From assembly GCA_937892105.1 (NCBI GenBank), contig CALAUZ010000216.1, positions 1-29,033 of the forward strand: DNA of 29,033 nucleotides, given 5' to 3'. A model generated the notes under the pieces. That model made no database searches and was not told the DNA's origin. It saw only the letters and a list, made by a program, of their open reading frames with translations. This stretch comes from an uncultured Fretibacterium sp. (GTDB taxonomy: Bacteria > Synergistota > Synergistia > Synergistales > Aminobacteriaceae). The position numbers and the translations under genes were made by a program. Of the stretch, positions 1-8,679 are shown piece by piece (positions within the stretch are counted from its first letter, which is position 1; the number at the start of each line of letters is the position of its first letter).

Positions 1-266
1 GTATAACGCCATTGAGAGCGGAGAAGAAGAAGGAAATCCGCATAGACGCTATACAGCCGAGATTTGCGTTAGGCTCTGTGTGGTTTAAGACAGGAGCAGT
101 ATGGCTTTCGGAGATAGAAAGTGAATTGCTTGCATATCCGCACAGTGCAAGGGACGACGTGATAGACGCATTAGCCTACGTTGAGCAGATGGCAGCGACA
201 CCCTACGCAATGAGAACGGAAGGAGGCGTGGACGAAGAATGGAATCCAATAGCGGGGAGAATGTAG
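1..266 (+). CDS. Terminase large subunit, C-terminal end (5' partial)
   Basis: The frame is open from base 3 to the TAG at 264-266, so the gene begins upstream of the window. About 87 residues remain. They carry the pattern of the end of a terminase nuclease domain: a stretch ending IQPRFALGSVWF, then a W..EIE.EL...P.S.RDD motif followed by IDALAYVEQM. In phage large terminases this acidic DD..DALAY segment belongs to the RNase-H-fold nuclease that cuts concatemeric DNA during packaging. The portal gene follows directly and may overlap it by 28 bases, the usual terminase-portal order. The ATPase half is not visible, so identification rests on this motif plus position. Confidence 0.82.
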   Translation, partial: ITPLRAEKKKEIRIDAIQPRFALGSVWFKTGAVWLSEIESELLAYPHSARDDVIDALAYVEQMAATPYAMRTEGGVDEEWNPIAGRM

Positions 267-2206
267 AAGGAGTAATGCCGCGAATACGGAAATCAATACT
301 GCGCGATATAGAGAGAGCCAACAGCTTTTTCACGGAAAAAGTAGAACCCGTACTGAGAATGCGTCACCAGATATATGAGGCTGACCGAGCCTATTATGAC
401 AAGAGATTTAGTCAAACAGCCGCCCAGAGCGATTTTGTGAGCTTTGACTTTTGGAGCATGGTACAGTGGGCAATCCCAGTAATCATGAGCTCATTTTTCG
501 GCGGAAGCGATGATGCAGTTGTGATAGTAGGGCGTAATGAGGAAGACGTACCGAGAGCGGAACTACTGAAAGCGTTAATCGAATTTCAGATAATGACGCA
601 GAACAAAGGATTTTTAGTGTTATGGGACTGGTTCAGCGATGCGTTTCAATATAATCTTGGAGCAGTGAAGATATGGTGGGAACGGATAGAGGACTGGGAC
701 GAGGCACAAATCGAGTATGCGGACATGTCGCGTCTGATGATGTTACAGGCAGATGAATGGTGTGAAATCCAGTATGCCAGCCCGCCAGATATGTTTGGAA
801 TGTCGCGGGTAGGATACCGAGTAGGACGGCTAAAGAGCAACAAGCCGATAATAGAGCCAGTGAGAGTAACAGATTTGAGATGGTCTCCCGAAGCGAAAAG
901 CTTGGAAGACGCGAATTTCGTAGCGCACCGTCAGGCAGTGAGTGCTGACCATCTGAGAAGACAGGCGAAAGCAGGAATATATAACGCATTGGCAGTAGAG
1001 CGAGCAATCCGGAACAATGGAAGCGGAGGCATACTCTATGGAACATTCGAGACGGAACTGAATGACGAGTTAGACCAGAGGCCGAATGATGAGGATACAG
1101 CGCGAACACTATATGAACTTTACGAGTGTTACGTAAAGCTGGACATAAACGGAGATGGATTGCTTGAGGACGCATTAATCTCAGTAGTAGGAGACGAGAT
1201 ACTGAGGATAACGGAGAACCCCTACGGACGAGTACCAATATTCACGCTCTCCCCGATACGAGACCCGTTTAAGGTGTTAGCAAATTTATCCTTAGCAGAA
1301 ATAGTAGGAGAAATCCAAAGTATCAAGACAGCGTTAATGCGCCAGCTTCTCATAAACACAGTGAATGTAAATAATCTGCGCTGGTTCATAGACATGAACG
1401 GAGTGGACGTGAAAGATATTCAGCAGAACCGTCAGTACATCAAGGTAAGCAGTGGCAACCCTAGAGATAAAGTACTCCCCTTTCCGCAACAGACAGTAGC
1501 CCCCTGGACGATGGGACTTTTTGAGAACCTAGAAGGAGCGTTAGAGCAGTGGACAGGGCGCACCCGCTACAATCAGGGAATGGACAGCAAGAGCCTGAAC
1601 AAGACAGCGACAGGAATATCGCTTTTACAGCAAGCGTCCGAACAGAGGATAGATTACATAGTAAGAGTATTCGCCGAGACTGGTGTGGGAGAGGTTCTGA
1701 GATTTCTTGTAGAACTCAACCAAAGATATATAGACCAGCCGCAAGTAATACGCTTGAAAAATACAATGCTTCAGATAAGTCCCGATGACCTGAAAGGCGA
1801 GTTTGACATAGACGTAAATACGGAAGCTGGAGTAGGGAAACGGAAACAAACGATACAAAACTTGCAGTATTACCTGACAGTGATAGCTCCAACGGGAATG
1901 CAGATAGGGGCAATAACGCCTGGAGAATGGTCAAAGGCGGCGCAGAAGTTACTATCCGAGAGCGGAATCCGAGACCCCCAAAGCTATGTTTTAGACCCCG
2001 AGACAGTGAAACAGCAGTTTTTCATGCAGTTGCAGGAGCAAATGGCAAACCAAGAGGCGCAGACGTTGAATGAGGTTTCGGAGGCAGGGCGAGCAGAGGG
2101 AGAAGCAGCAGGACGAGCGGCCTTAAAAGAAATGCAGACGGCACAACAGCGTGCACAGATATTGAGCAGAATGAACGCAGGAGAGAATAATCCGAATGGA
2201 ATATGA
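239..2206 (+). CDS. Portal protein (podovirus, P22-like type)
   Basis: A 655-residue protein in the position and size range of podovirus portals, which form the dodecameric ring at the capsid vertex for DNA packaging and tail attachment. Supporting stretches are an early FDFWSMVQWAIP segment, a YECYVKLDINGDGLLEDA segment typical of P22-like portals, ENPYGRVPIF, then an IQSIKTALMRQLLINTVN helix and GMDSKSLNKTATGI. The C-terminus is rich in Glu, Gln and Ala and predicted helical. Two starts are possible. ATG 239 has AGGAGG at 221-226 with a long 12-base spacing; ATG 275, in frame, follows AAGGAG very closely and lies just after the terminase stop. The gene ends with TGA at 2204-2206, overlapping the next start. 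Confidence 0.88.
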   Translation: MESNSGENVEGVMPRIRKSILRDIERANSFFTEKVEPVLRMRHQIYEADRAYYDKRFSQTAAQSDFVSFDFWSMVQWAIPVIMSSFFGGSDDAVVIVGRNEEDVPRAELLKALIEFQIMTQNKGFLVLWDWFSDAFQYNLGAVKIWWERIEDWDEAQIEYADMSRLMMLQADEWCEIQYASPPDMFGMSRVGYRVGRLKSNKPIIEPVRVTDLRWSPEAKSLEDANFVAHRQAVSADHLRRQAKAGIYNALAVERAIRNNGSGGILYGTFETELNDELDQRPNDEDTARTLYELYECYVKLDINGDGLLEDALISVVGDEILRITENPYGRVPIFTLSPIRDPFKVLANLSLAEIVGEIQSIKTALMRQLLINTVNVNNLRWFIDMNGVDVKDIQQNRQYIKVSSGNPRDKVLPFPQQTVAPWTMGLFENLEGALEQWTGRTRYNQGMDSKSLNKTATGISLLQQASEQRIDYIVRVFAETGVGEVLRFLVELNQRYIDQPQVIRLKNTMLQISPDDLKGEFDIDVNTEAGVGKRKQTIQNLQYYLTVIAPTGMQIGAITPGEWSKAAQKLLSESGIRDPQSYVLDPETVKQQFFMQLQEQMANQEAQTLNEVSEAGRAEGEAAGRAALKEMQTAQQRAQILSRMNAGENNPNGI

Positions 2207-2492
2207 AGAAATTGGAACGCCAGAGTACCACTTAGAAGAAGAAGAAAGTGAATTACGAGAAGCAATCGAAGCAGGGCGCAGGTACAAGATAGCAGCAGAG
2301 GTATGGCGAGAATTTTTAGCCAATCGCCGAGAGGAAATTGTGAGGCTGTTTGAGGCTGATACAGTGATGTCTGCGGATATAGAAGCCAGCCTTGCGGAAC
2401 TGCGAGTAATGAAGAAGTTTCGGGATATGAGCTGGAAAATGATTGACTTAGGGGACTTAGCCGAAAGGAGGATGTCAGAAATTGGCAGTTAA
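2196..2492 (+). CDS. Small hypothetical protein between portal and scaffold
   Basis: A 98-residue acidic protein (EEEESELREAIEAG near residue 15) predicted to be almost entirely helical, with a likely coiled coil at residues 15-90. ATG 2196 lies inside the end of the portal gene and has a GGAG element about 13 bases upstream, suggesting translational coupling. I do not recognise a family. Small proteins in this slot in other podoviruses are often head-assembly factors, but nothing in the sequence proves that here. The coding frame looks genuine because it continues the tight overlapping arrangement, and its 3' end overlaps the next gene's ribosome-binding site and start. Confidence 0.7.
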   Translation: MEYEEIGTPEYHLEEEESELREAIEAGRRYKIAAEVWREFLANRREEIVRLFEADTVMSADIEASLAELRVMKKFRDMSWKMIDLGDLAERRMSEIGS

Positions 2493-2685
2493 ACGAGGAC
2501 TAGAGATGGACGCGCGTGTTGAGAAGATGATAGATGAAGAATTTGCAGATTTTGAGAAGTATCTTCCCTGTGCGCAGGACGCAATGATGTACCGTAGGAA
2601 GCGAGCAGAATACTGGAATAAGGTAAGAGCGAGGCTAAAGGAGGAAGTAATAGATGGACGAGCAGACAACGCAGGCAACGACTAG
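2482..2685 (+). CDS. Small hypothetical protein, TTG start
   Basis: A 67-residue, charged, probably helical protein, with a middle DEEFADFEKYLP segment and a YRRKRAEYWNKVRARLKEE helix. The TTG at 2482 is preferred because a strong AGGAGG (2466-2471) lies 10 bases upstream. The alternative ATG at 2506 has no such element. It overlaps the previous gene by 11 bases and the scaffold gene by 32 bases, so it belongs to the head-assembly operon. No family is recognised. The high charge and helix content are compatible with a scaffold accessory or capsid-assembly role, but this is position-based inference only. Confidence 0.65.
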   Translation: MAVKRGLEMDARVEKMIDEEFADFEKYLPCAQDAMMYRRKRAEYWNKVRARLKEEVIDGRADNAGND

Positions 2686-3691
2686 TACATGGGACGATGC
2701 GGCAGACGGAGCTGCGTATGAAGGTTATGAAGGTTACGATGATGATACATTATCTGCCCCAGTAGAGCCTAAGCCAGATACCGAAACAGAACTATCCCCC
2801 AAAGCAGACGAGTTACCGCCAGATGGAGTGAGAGTACAGGACGGTGAAGTGAAATTCGGAGATGAATTTTTTGGAGAGATGTCCGTAACTCCGCCCAAAG
2901 AAACAGCTAGTCCCGAAACGGCTAACTGGTATACGCCAGACGAGCTAAAAGCGACACCGTATGAACAATGGGATACAGAGAGACTTCATGGAGATGTAAA
3001 AGACTTTGTGCCGATAGTGCGAGAACAGCTCCAGCAGAGGCAGGCACAAGCCCGAATGCAGGCGGCACAGAATGCACCAGTCCCGGACTTTCTGACCGAG
3101 CCAAAGCAGTACACGCCGAAAGAACTAGCGGACGCAGCGAGGAAGCTGGCCTGTGAACGCTTAGGGCTGGCCAATGCAGAAGACTTTGACGAGTACGAGG
3201 GAGAACATCAGGCAGCGCAGCAGATGGCGATGTATGAGTTAATCCAGAAGAACATGAAGGCATCACAGGATTATGAACGAGGCAAGACAGGTTGGCAGGA
3301 GCTTCAGAGGTTCAACGCTGAATTAGAAGCGCGTCCAGACTTTAATGAGTTCAATGAATGGTACATAAGGAAGTTACAAGGAATGGGAGTAACGCCCGAA
3401 CAGGTGAACATGGAGCTTTATAACCGAGCCGTCCATAATGGGAACAGTTTTGGTCTAATCCCGCAGGTAGTATCTGGTTGGTACAGGCAGTATCAGGCGG
3501 AACGAGCAGGCCGGAAAACACCATTAATGAGCAGTCCCAGCCCGCAGAGGACGAGGGCGAAACCGCCAGCCACACTGGAGGGGACAGGCGGTACAGGTTA
3601 TGATACGAAGCGAAAACTTGACTTTAGTAAGTTCGGGGATATGAGTGAAGATGCCCAAGCGGAAGCATTAATAAGTATGGGAATAGTTTAA
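2654..3691 (+). CDS. Scaffold-like head assembly protein
   Basis: A 345-residue protein immediately before the major capsid gene, where podovirus scaffolds sit. The first 90 residues are acidic, low-complexity and probably disordered (repeats of YEGY, many Asp, Glu and Pro). The middle, from about residue 130, is a Gln/Ala-rich helical stretch (REQLQQRQAQARMQAAQNA). A basic Ser/Pro/Arg segment near residue 300 and a conserved-looking end (KLDFSKFGDMSEDAQAEA) follow. Acidic start, helical middle and basic tail is a common layout for scaffolds, which build the procapsid and then leave. The start has AAAGGAGG at 2638-2645 with 8-base spacing. Direct family proof is lacking, so the call depends on position and composition. 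Confidence 0.72.
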   Translation: MDEQTTQATTSTWDDAADGAAYEGYEGYDDDTLSAPVEPKPDTETELSPKADELPPDGVRVQDGEVKFGDEFFGEMSVTPPKETASPETANWYTPDELKATPYEQWDTERLHGDVKDFVPIVREQLQQRQAQARMQAAQNAPVPDFLTEPKQYTPKELADAARKLACERLGLANAEDFDEYEGEHQAAQQMAMYELIQKNMKASQDYERGKTGWQELQRFNAELEARPDFNEFNEWYIRKLQGMGVTPEQVNMELYNRAVHNGNSFGLIPQVVSGWYRQYQAERAGRKTPLMSSPSPQRTRAKPPATLEGTGGTGYDTKRKLDFSKFGDMSEDAQAEALISMGIV

Positions 3692-3709
3692 CGGAGATGA
3701 TAAAAAGAT

Positions 3710-4606
3710 ATGGCAAGCAATACGTACACAGCAGTAGGGAATAGGGAAGACGTATCGGACATAATTACCAACATAGCACCTTACGATACACCATTATATT
3801 CGAGAATAGGCAGGACAAAGGCGACCCAGACCAATCATGAATGGCTTGAAGATACGTTAGGCAGTGCTGAAGCAAATAAGCAGGTAGAAGGATATACATA
3901 TTCTACAGTAGATGCGACCCCGCGCACGAGGCTGAATAACTACACGCAGATAATGCATAGAGGTATCCAGGTAACGGATACGCAGGAAGCAGTACTTCAT
4001 CATGGAGTAAGATCCGAGATAGCATACCAGATGACGAAAAAGCTGAAAGAATTAGCTTTTGACTGTGAAAAGGCGTTAATCGAACAGAGCAATAAAGTAG
4101 CAGGAAGTATGGCAGTACCGAGAGAGTTTGGAGGATTGCCCTACTGGATAATTACGAACGTTTTGACTAGTGGAAGTGCACGAGATTTAACATTTGACCT
4201 TATAAATACGGCACTTGAACAGACGTGGAATGCAGGAGGTAAGCCCTCAATCCTATTAGTATCGCCACGTAATAAGAGAGTAATATCAACGTTTACGGCT
4301 GGGCATACGAAGTACATGGACGGAAATCATACCCGAAAATTAACGCAGATAATATCAGTACTGGAGACAGATTTTGGTACGCTTCAGTGCCTAACGGACA
4401 GATTTATGCCGAATGATGTAATCTATGGATTAAGCCCAGAATATATGAAAAAAGCGTTTCTGCGAAACTTTAAGACTGGTGATATACCGAAAATAAATGA
4501 TATGGGTCGCCGAATGGTGAATGGAGAATGGACGCTTGAAATGAGGGCTGAAAAAGCACACTTCAAGATAGAGGCGTTGAATGGGCTAGTCCCAGCGACA
4601 GCGTAA
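3710..4606 (+). CDS. Major capsid protein, SU10/DUF5309-like
   Basis: A 298-residue protein with the opening of SU10-type HK97-fold capsid proteins: GNREDVSDIITNIAPYDTPL followed by IGRTKATQTNHEW. The later part has RNKRVISTFTAG and a terminal GRRMVNGEWTLEMRAEKAH stretch, also characteristic of this group. The gene sits right after the scaffold-like gene and forms the shell of the capsid. Isoleucine codons are mostly ATA (13 of 19), as in the other head genes. Upstream, GGAG at 3693-3696 is somewhat distant; no better start exists. Stop TAA is at 4604-4606. Confidence 0.9.
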   Translation: MASNTYTAVGNREDVSDIITNIAPYDTPLYSRIGRTKATQTNHEWLEDTLGSAEANKQVEGYTYSTVDATPRTRLNNYTQIMHRGIQVTDTQEAVLHHGVRSEIAYQMTKKLKELAFDCEKALIEQSNKVAGSMAVPREFGGLPYWIITNVLTSGSARDLTFDLINTALEQTWNAGGKPSILLVSPRNKRVISTFTAGHTKYMDGNHTRKLTQIISVLETDFGTLQCLTDRFMPNDVIYGLSPEYMKKAFLRNFKTGDIPKINDMGRRMVNGEWTLEMRAEKAHFKIEALNGLVPATA

Positions 4607-4616
4607 AGAATACAAA

Positions 4617-4919
4617 ATGATAACATGGCAGGAAATAGAGGAGCGCGGAGAAGAAGTCCGGCTCCTCAATCATATAAATACGGACGATGCAGAGCGCGAG
4701 AATTGGCAACAAGTCCAAGAAGGCAAGGGTTTCATTCACGATAGTAAAGGGCGTTTAGCTGGGAGGATTGTTGCGAATATCCCAGTTGAAGAAGCTGTAA
4801 TGCTGGAAACACAGAAGGACTTGGATTATCTCAGTTTTACACGGAACGGCGATAAGAAAGCTTTTCGGAGGCTTCTTGCAAGGTTTCCGTATTGGAGATG
4901 CAGTGAAGGGGGAGTATAA
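4617..4919 (+). CDS. Small post-capsid protein of unknown function
   Basis: A 100-residue protein directly after the capsid gene. Its second half (GRIVANIPVEEAVMLETQKD, then a basic AFRRLLARFPYWRC end) resembles a small protein commonly found behind SU10-like capsid genes in short-tailed phages, though I know no assigned function. It could be a decoration or head-completion protein, or an adaptor accessory. ATG 4617 has little recognisable ribosome-binding sequence, so translation probably depends on the upstream gene. It ends 3 bases before the next start. Confidence 0.7.
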   Translation: MITWQEIEERGEEVRLLNHINTDDAERENWQQVQEGKGFIHDSKGRLAGRIVANIPVEEAVMLETQKDLDYLSFTRNGDKKAFRRLLARFPYWRCSEGGV

Positions 4920-4922
4920 GGA

Positions 4923-5489
4923 ATGGCAATACCCGTAATAGAGCTTGTGATGTCTCTAAGGTACGCATTAGGAGATATGCAGGGTCTTAATATATCCGAC
5001 TATGAGCTGATAGAGCCAATAAATCAGGCATCAAGCCTTCTGTATGGTAGACTGAGTGAGAGGTACGTTCATGCAGTACTAAAGAAGCTTGCAATAACGC
5101 TTGCGGCAAACACGGAAGAATACGCGCTTCCAGGAGATTTTGTGCGCATTCATCAAGTAATTAGTGATGATGCAATATTGATACCCACGAGTACGAACCC
5201 GCCTGTAACAGGTAGTTACAGAATAGTTGGCAACACGTTATATGCAAGGCCAGGTACATATACAATAGAGTATTACTACATTCCTGCGAGGATAAAGAAA
5301 CTAAGCGATAACCTAGACGTGTCAGCCTCAATGAGGACATGGATAGAACAGATATCACTGATGATGTTTAAGAAGGAACTTCAAGCAGCGAATGAATTGT
5401 GTAATCAGTGCGAAAGCATATTAGCTGGTCGTGCGATATCTCATTTTGAGAACACAGGGCCAGTGCAAATACTAGGTGGGAGGACATAG
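4923..5489 (+). CDS. Head-tail adaptor-like protein 1
   Basis: A 188-residue protein in the slot between capsid and tail genes where podoviruses encode head-to-tail adaptors (P22 gp4-like position). It begins with a helix that would bind the portal, followed by YALPGDFVRIHQV, a loop often seen in phage adaptor proteins. A strand-rich segment (GTYTIEYYYIPARIK) and a C-terminal helical stretch follow. The next gene has a comparable order, including LPDDF, so the two look like a pair of related adaptors. The precise family is not proven from sequence alone. Confidence 0.68.
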   Translation: MAIPVIELVMSLRYALGDMQGLNISDYELIEPINQASSLLYGRLSERYVHAVLKKLAITLAANTEEYALPGDFVRIHQVISDDAILIPTSTNPPVTGSYRIVGNTLYARPGTYTIEYYYIPARIKKLSDNLDVSASMRTWIEQISLMMFKKELQAANELCNQCESILAGRAISHFENTGPVQILGGRT

Positions 5490-5494
5490 TAGGT

Positions 5495-5992
5495 ATGACG
5501 AGAAGCCAGATGGTAGCCCTGATGAGGAAACTGATAGCGGATGAACAGGCGACCGGATTTAGCGAAGGAGGCAATCTGGAAGAGCCAGAAGGAATGCAGG
5601 AGCTTCTGAACTATTTAGACCGAGCAGTAGAGGAATACTCCAAGCGTCAGGCAGGAAGTAAAGACGTTAGACTGATGAAGACGATGACGGTTTCCGATGG
5701 AGGCCGGTTGCCAGATGATTTTCTCTCATTCTGCGGGATAGTCCCGCTGACCCTGAACGGTAATGTGATGAGCCTGTATGATACGAGTATGACGATGCCA
5801 GTGCGTTATATGGCGCGTTTGCCATATGTAACGAGTTATACGGATACGCAGGAGTTACCGTATGAGCAAGACCAAAGCATAGCGATAACAGCACTTGGAG
5901 CAATATATGCGCTGAATAAACATGAATACAATGTAAGTCAGCATTTGCTTCTAATGGGATATGGCGTAGGTTCAGATGTGTCCAGTAAGTAA
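5495..5992 (+). CDS. Head-tail adaptor-like protein 2
   Basis: A 165-residue protein following adaptor-like protein 1 by 5 bases. It starts with a helical region (SQMVALMRKLIADEQA; LLNYLDRAVEEYSKRQ), then RLPDDFLSFCGIVPLTLNG, a middle strand region (MPVRYMARLPYV) and a final helical stretch (AITALGAIYALNKHEYN). The same layout as the preceding protein, with an LP-x-DF loop in both, suggests they share a fold and stack between portal and tail. A GGGAGG element lies about 11 bases before ATG 5495. The function is inferred from position and shape. Confidence 0.63.
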   Translation: MTRSQMVALMRKLIADEQATGFSEGGNLEEPEGMQELLNYLDRAVEEYSKRQAGSKDVRLMKTMTVSDGGRLPDDFLSFCGIVPLTLNGNVMSLYDTSMTMPVRYMARLPYVTSYTDTQELPYEQDQSIAITALGAIYALNKHEYNVSQHLLLMGYGVGSDVSSK

Positions 5993-7457
5993 CTTTCACA
6001 AGAATGTACAGAGGATATTTTACCCATCATTTGACGGAGGGTTGAATTTATCAGTCCCGCCCGAAAGTCTGCAACGTAACGAGCTGAAAGAGGCAGTAAA
6101 TGTAGAGTTTTCGCCAAGTACAGGAGCGATGACGGTACGAGGCGGTTTGGTGTGGTCAGGAAGGTTTGCGGCAGAAATAGATGAAGTATTGCCAGTAGCA
6201 GGACGCAGCGGGTTTTTAGTGCGGCGTAAAGGTACTAAGACCCTGTACTATTTCCGCTGGAATAACATTTGGGCAGTATCAGGAAGCCTGACCGGAACGG
6301 GAGACCTTTCAATAGCGGCATGGGGAGATGAATATCTTATAGCGTCTGGAGGGAAACTTCAGAAGTTCAGTGATAACGGATTACCCGAACTTGAGACACT
6401 AAATAATTCCCCCTCCGACAGCCGCCATGTATTTGTTAGGAATGGGCGGGTTGGCGTGGTAAGCGGAAATGATACGCTGAAGTTCTCCTCGATAGGAGAT
6501 TGCACGTCATGGAGTAATACGCCTACAGATGATAGTACAGCGCAGTACGTGGAAATCGGCTACAAGGACGGTATGAATATAGATGCTGTAATCCCTTTGT
6601 CGCGAGACTTGATAGTATTCAAATCACCAGAGAAAGAGCCAGACAAAGGTACAATCTACCGTCTGACAGGAGACTATCCCAACTGGCAGGTGTTAGAAGT
6701 GGCACATAACACCGGTACGTATAGTCCTTGAAGTGTCAAAGCAGTTGGGAATGATGTTTATTACATTACAGTATCAGGAATAGCCAGTCTATCAGCCGTG
6801 ATGAGTTACGGAGAGATACAGGCGAAATGGCCAGACAGGAAAGTTAGTCCTTCATTGACATCATTGCTAGAAAAGAGTGCGGAAATGTGGGATGTTCCGA
6901 TAAGGCAACAATTATGGATAAAGCCCAAAGATACAGCTTCAGAAGTATGGGTATATGACTATGTTAGGGAGATATGGACAAAGTACAAATATCCGAAAAG
7001 CCCTGTGAATGCATCAGTAATGGGTAACGGTTTGTATGTATTCATGGGTAAAGACCTTTACGAGCAAAAAGACGGATATACGCAAGACTGGCTTAAAGAT
7101 GAAGGGAAGACCGAAATAACAGCGATTATGCGAATGGGAACGCTGTTGACAGGAAACCAAGTGCTTCTGAAGAAAGCGTTTGCTTCATTCAGTATAATGC
7201 CTGGCTGCCGAGCTGAATTATGGCTAGGTCGTTTCAAGATGACATTTACAGGCGGAGGTAATATAGACTACATATATGACGCGCCGAATGATACCCAAAA
7301 AGCGAGTGAAGATACCGACCCATTGTTTCCTGTAGGAGGAACGCAAACGGCTCGAAGTCAATGCATAGTGCGAGATTGGAGCGTAACGCCTGAAGTAAAG
7401 ATATATGGAGGAGGCTGTTCACTATCAACGATGGGGCTTGAAATAGTAGAGGTGTAA
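5976..7457 (+). pseudogene. Large tail (tube/hub-like) protein interrupted by in-frame TGA
   Basis: Two open segments in the same frame, 5976-6731 and 6732-7457, are separated only by TGA at 6729-6731 (codon 252). Translation beyond the stop continues naturally (SVKAVGNDVYYITVSGIASL), so the ancestral gene was one protein of about 493 residues. It opens with FYPSFDGGLNLSVPPESLQRNE, a pattern seen in tail tube/hub proteins of short-tailed phages, and is strand-rich with repeated Gly-containing turns. The second segment could be made from ATG 6798 but has no clear ribosome-binding site. A single substitution (CGA or TGG to TGA), a sequence error, or readthrough would each explain it. TGA is a genuine stop elsewhere in this phage, so general recoding is unlikely. 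Confidence 0.75.
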
Positions 7458-7460
7458 GAG

Positions 7461-8162
7461 ATGGCGACATTAATAGGTCCATTCAGTGTAGGATATCCAG
7501 TGGATTTCAAGAGTAATGGAGATACAACGAAGGACGCGTTCGGAAAACATATACAGGAGATAACGAAGATATATGGAATACTGAACGCACTGGATGCAGG
7601 GAAGGTGTCCAGTGATGGAGTAACGAGTGCCGTGAATAGTGCGCTTGCAGCCCACGTTAGTAGCACAAATCCGCATCCTAACTGGAAGCCGAGTTACAGT
7701 TTTAGTGAATTGACAGGGACAATAGATGCTTCAAAAATAAGTGGAAAGTTAAGCAATGCGAATATAGATTATGGAAAAGTCAATGGACTAGAGAATTATG
7801 TGCGAGGGCTTATCCCCTCTGGGAATGGTATTACAGCTTCAGCCCTTCAGCCCAAAGGATATGCAAAGTTCGCTAATGGTCTTACAATCCAATGGGAGAC
7901 ATCGTATTCAGGTAACACATATCAGGATGTAGCTAACAGTGTGTTATTCCCTATCCCGTTTACAGCAAATTGCTTTACTGTAAGCCTTTCGACAGCTATA
8001 GACAAAATAAATGGTGTAGCCGATGTTTGGGCAGAACTAATTGTGAACTCGGTTACGACAAACGGTTTCCAGTACATGTTTCAGTACGTAACCGACTCCT
8101 ACAATGGAATGGCGAATTTTACTGGAAGAATAGGAGTTTCATATATAGCGATAGGAGTGTGA
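7461..8162 (+). CDS. Tail fibre protein with gp53-like C-terminal tip
   Basis: A 233-residue protein. The N-terminal half is helical and low in complexity (IQEITKIYGILNALDAGKV; SSDGVTSAVNSALAAH), as expected for a trimeric fibre shaft. The C-terminal half has FANGLTIQWETSYS, a following FPIPFTANCFTVSLS block and a final GVSYIAIGV. That order matches the gp53-like fibre tip family (W of IQW, FP-x-F, final YIAIG). Ribosome-binding GAGGTG lies 7 bases before ATG 7461. It would help recognise host surface structures. The TGA stop at 8160-8162 is followed closely by the next gene. Confidence 0.75.
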   Translation: MATLIGPFSVGYPVDFKSNGDTTKDAFGKHIQEITKIYGILNALDAGKVSSDGVTSAVNSALAAHVSSTNPHPNWKPSYSFSELTGTIDASKISGKLSNANIDYGKVNGLENYVRGLIPSGNGITASALQPKGYAKFANGLTIQWETSYSGNTYQDVANSVLFPIPFTANCFTVSLSTAIDKINGVADVWAELIVNSVTTNGFQYMFQYVTDSYNGMANFTGRIGVSYIAIGV

Positions 8163-8165
8163 GAC

Positions 8166-8679
8166 ATGCCAACATTTAAGAATAATACGTCAAGGCCAAT
8201 AATATATACAGGGATAATACAAAGTCCCAATGACTATCCCCAGAAACAGCTAATAATCTTTGACCCGAACCAAGAAGTGAAATTAGATTTCTGGGTACCG
8301 TATGAGAAGTTGGGACTGACCTTAACGAATGAGAATAGTCCAGCAGTGCCATCAACAGTATTAGTAAGCGGTACATTTTCATTTGGAGAAGGAACGGAAC
8401 GTAAATACAGCCTTGAAGAATGCGATACATACATACATACTAAATGTAATAGTCCAGAGCGGGAAGCTGAAGATATACGCAGGGGCCAGTAGTATAGGAG
8501 TGGAAATAAATGCGGAGGCAGAAATTCCGTATCACTACCATGTACTTTATGACTGGGAGTATGCCCCATATCTTAGAGTAGTAGGGCAGCAGGCAGATAC
8601 GACAGCGGTAATCCATGCAGAGGTATGCCGTTCAGGAATGCTGAAGCCCAATACGGGAGTGCAGGAGATATGGCATTAG
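8166..8679 (+). pseudogene. Tail accessory protein, frameshifted at (ATAC)4
   Basis: The frame opened at ATG 8166 (AGGAG 9 bases upstream) reads well to residue 88 and then, after the ATAC repeat at 8425-8440, falls into a short unrelated tail ending at TAG 8490-8492. A second frame continues sensibly from the repeat to TAG 8677-8679. Removing one 4-base unit joins them exactly (DTYILNVIVQSGKLKIYAGA) into a 169-residue protein. The restored product is strand-rich (FDPNQEVKLDFWVPYEKLG near residue 35; HYHVLYDWEYAPYLRVV near residue 130). I do not recognise the family. Its place between fibre genes suggests a tail or fibre component. The repeat could switch expression on and off. Confidence 0.62.
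8425..8440 (+). repeat. (ATAC)4 tetranucleotide repeat at a frame junction
   Basis: Four perfect tandem copies of ATAC lie exactly where the reading frame of the 8166 gene breaks. Three copies would keep one frame through to 8679. Four copies cause premature termination at 8492. Changing a 4-base repeat by one unit always shifts the frame, as in classical slipped-strand contingency loci. Confidence 0.85.

Noticed and set aside
633..1238. A 201-codon open frame on the minus strand
   Set aside because: It lies entirely inside the portal gene, has no ribosome-binding site, and its product is low-complexity without recognisable features; it is a shadow of the opposite strand.
6729..6731. TGA or TAG recoded as an amino acid throughout the phage
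   Set aside because: TGA, TAG and TAA each end other genes at sensible places (for example 2204, 264 and 3689) with the next gene starting nearby, and the giant frame has no in-frame TAG or TGA that would need recoding.
8383..8424. Independent gene starting at ATG 8383
   Set aside because: The codons before the ATAC repeat in that frame give unrelated sequence with no ribosome-binding site; the frame becomes meaningful only after the repeat.
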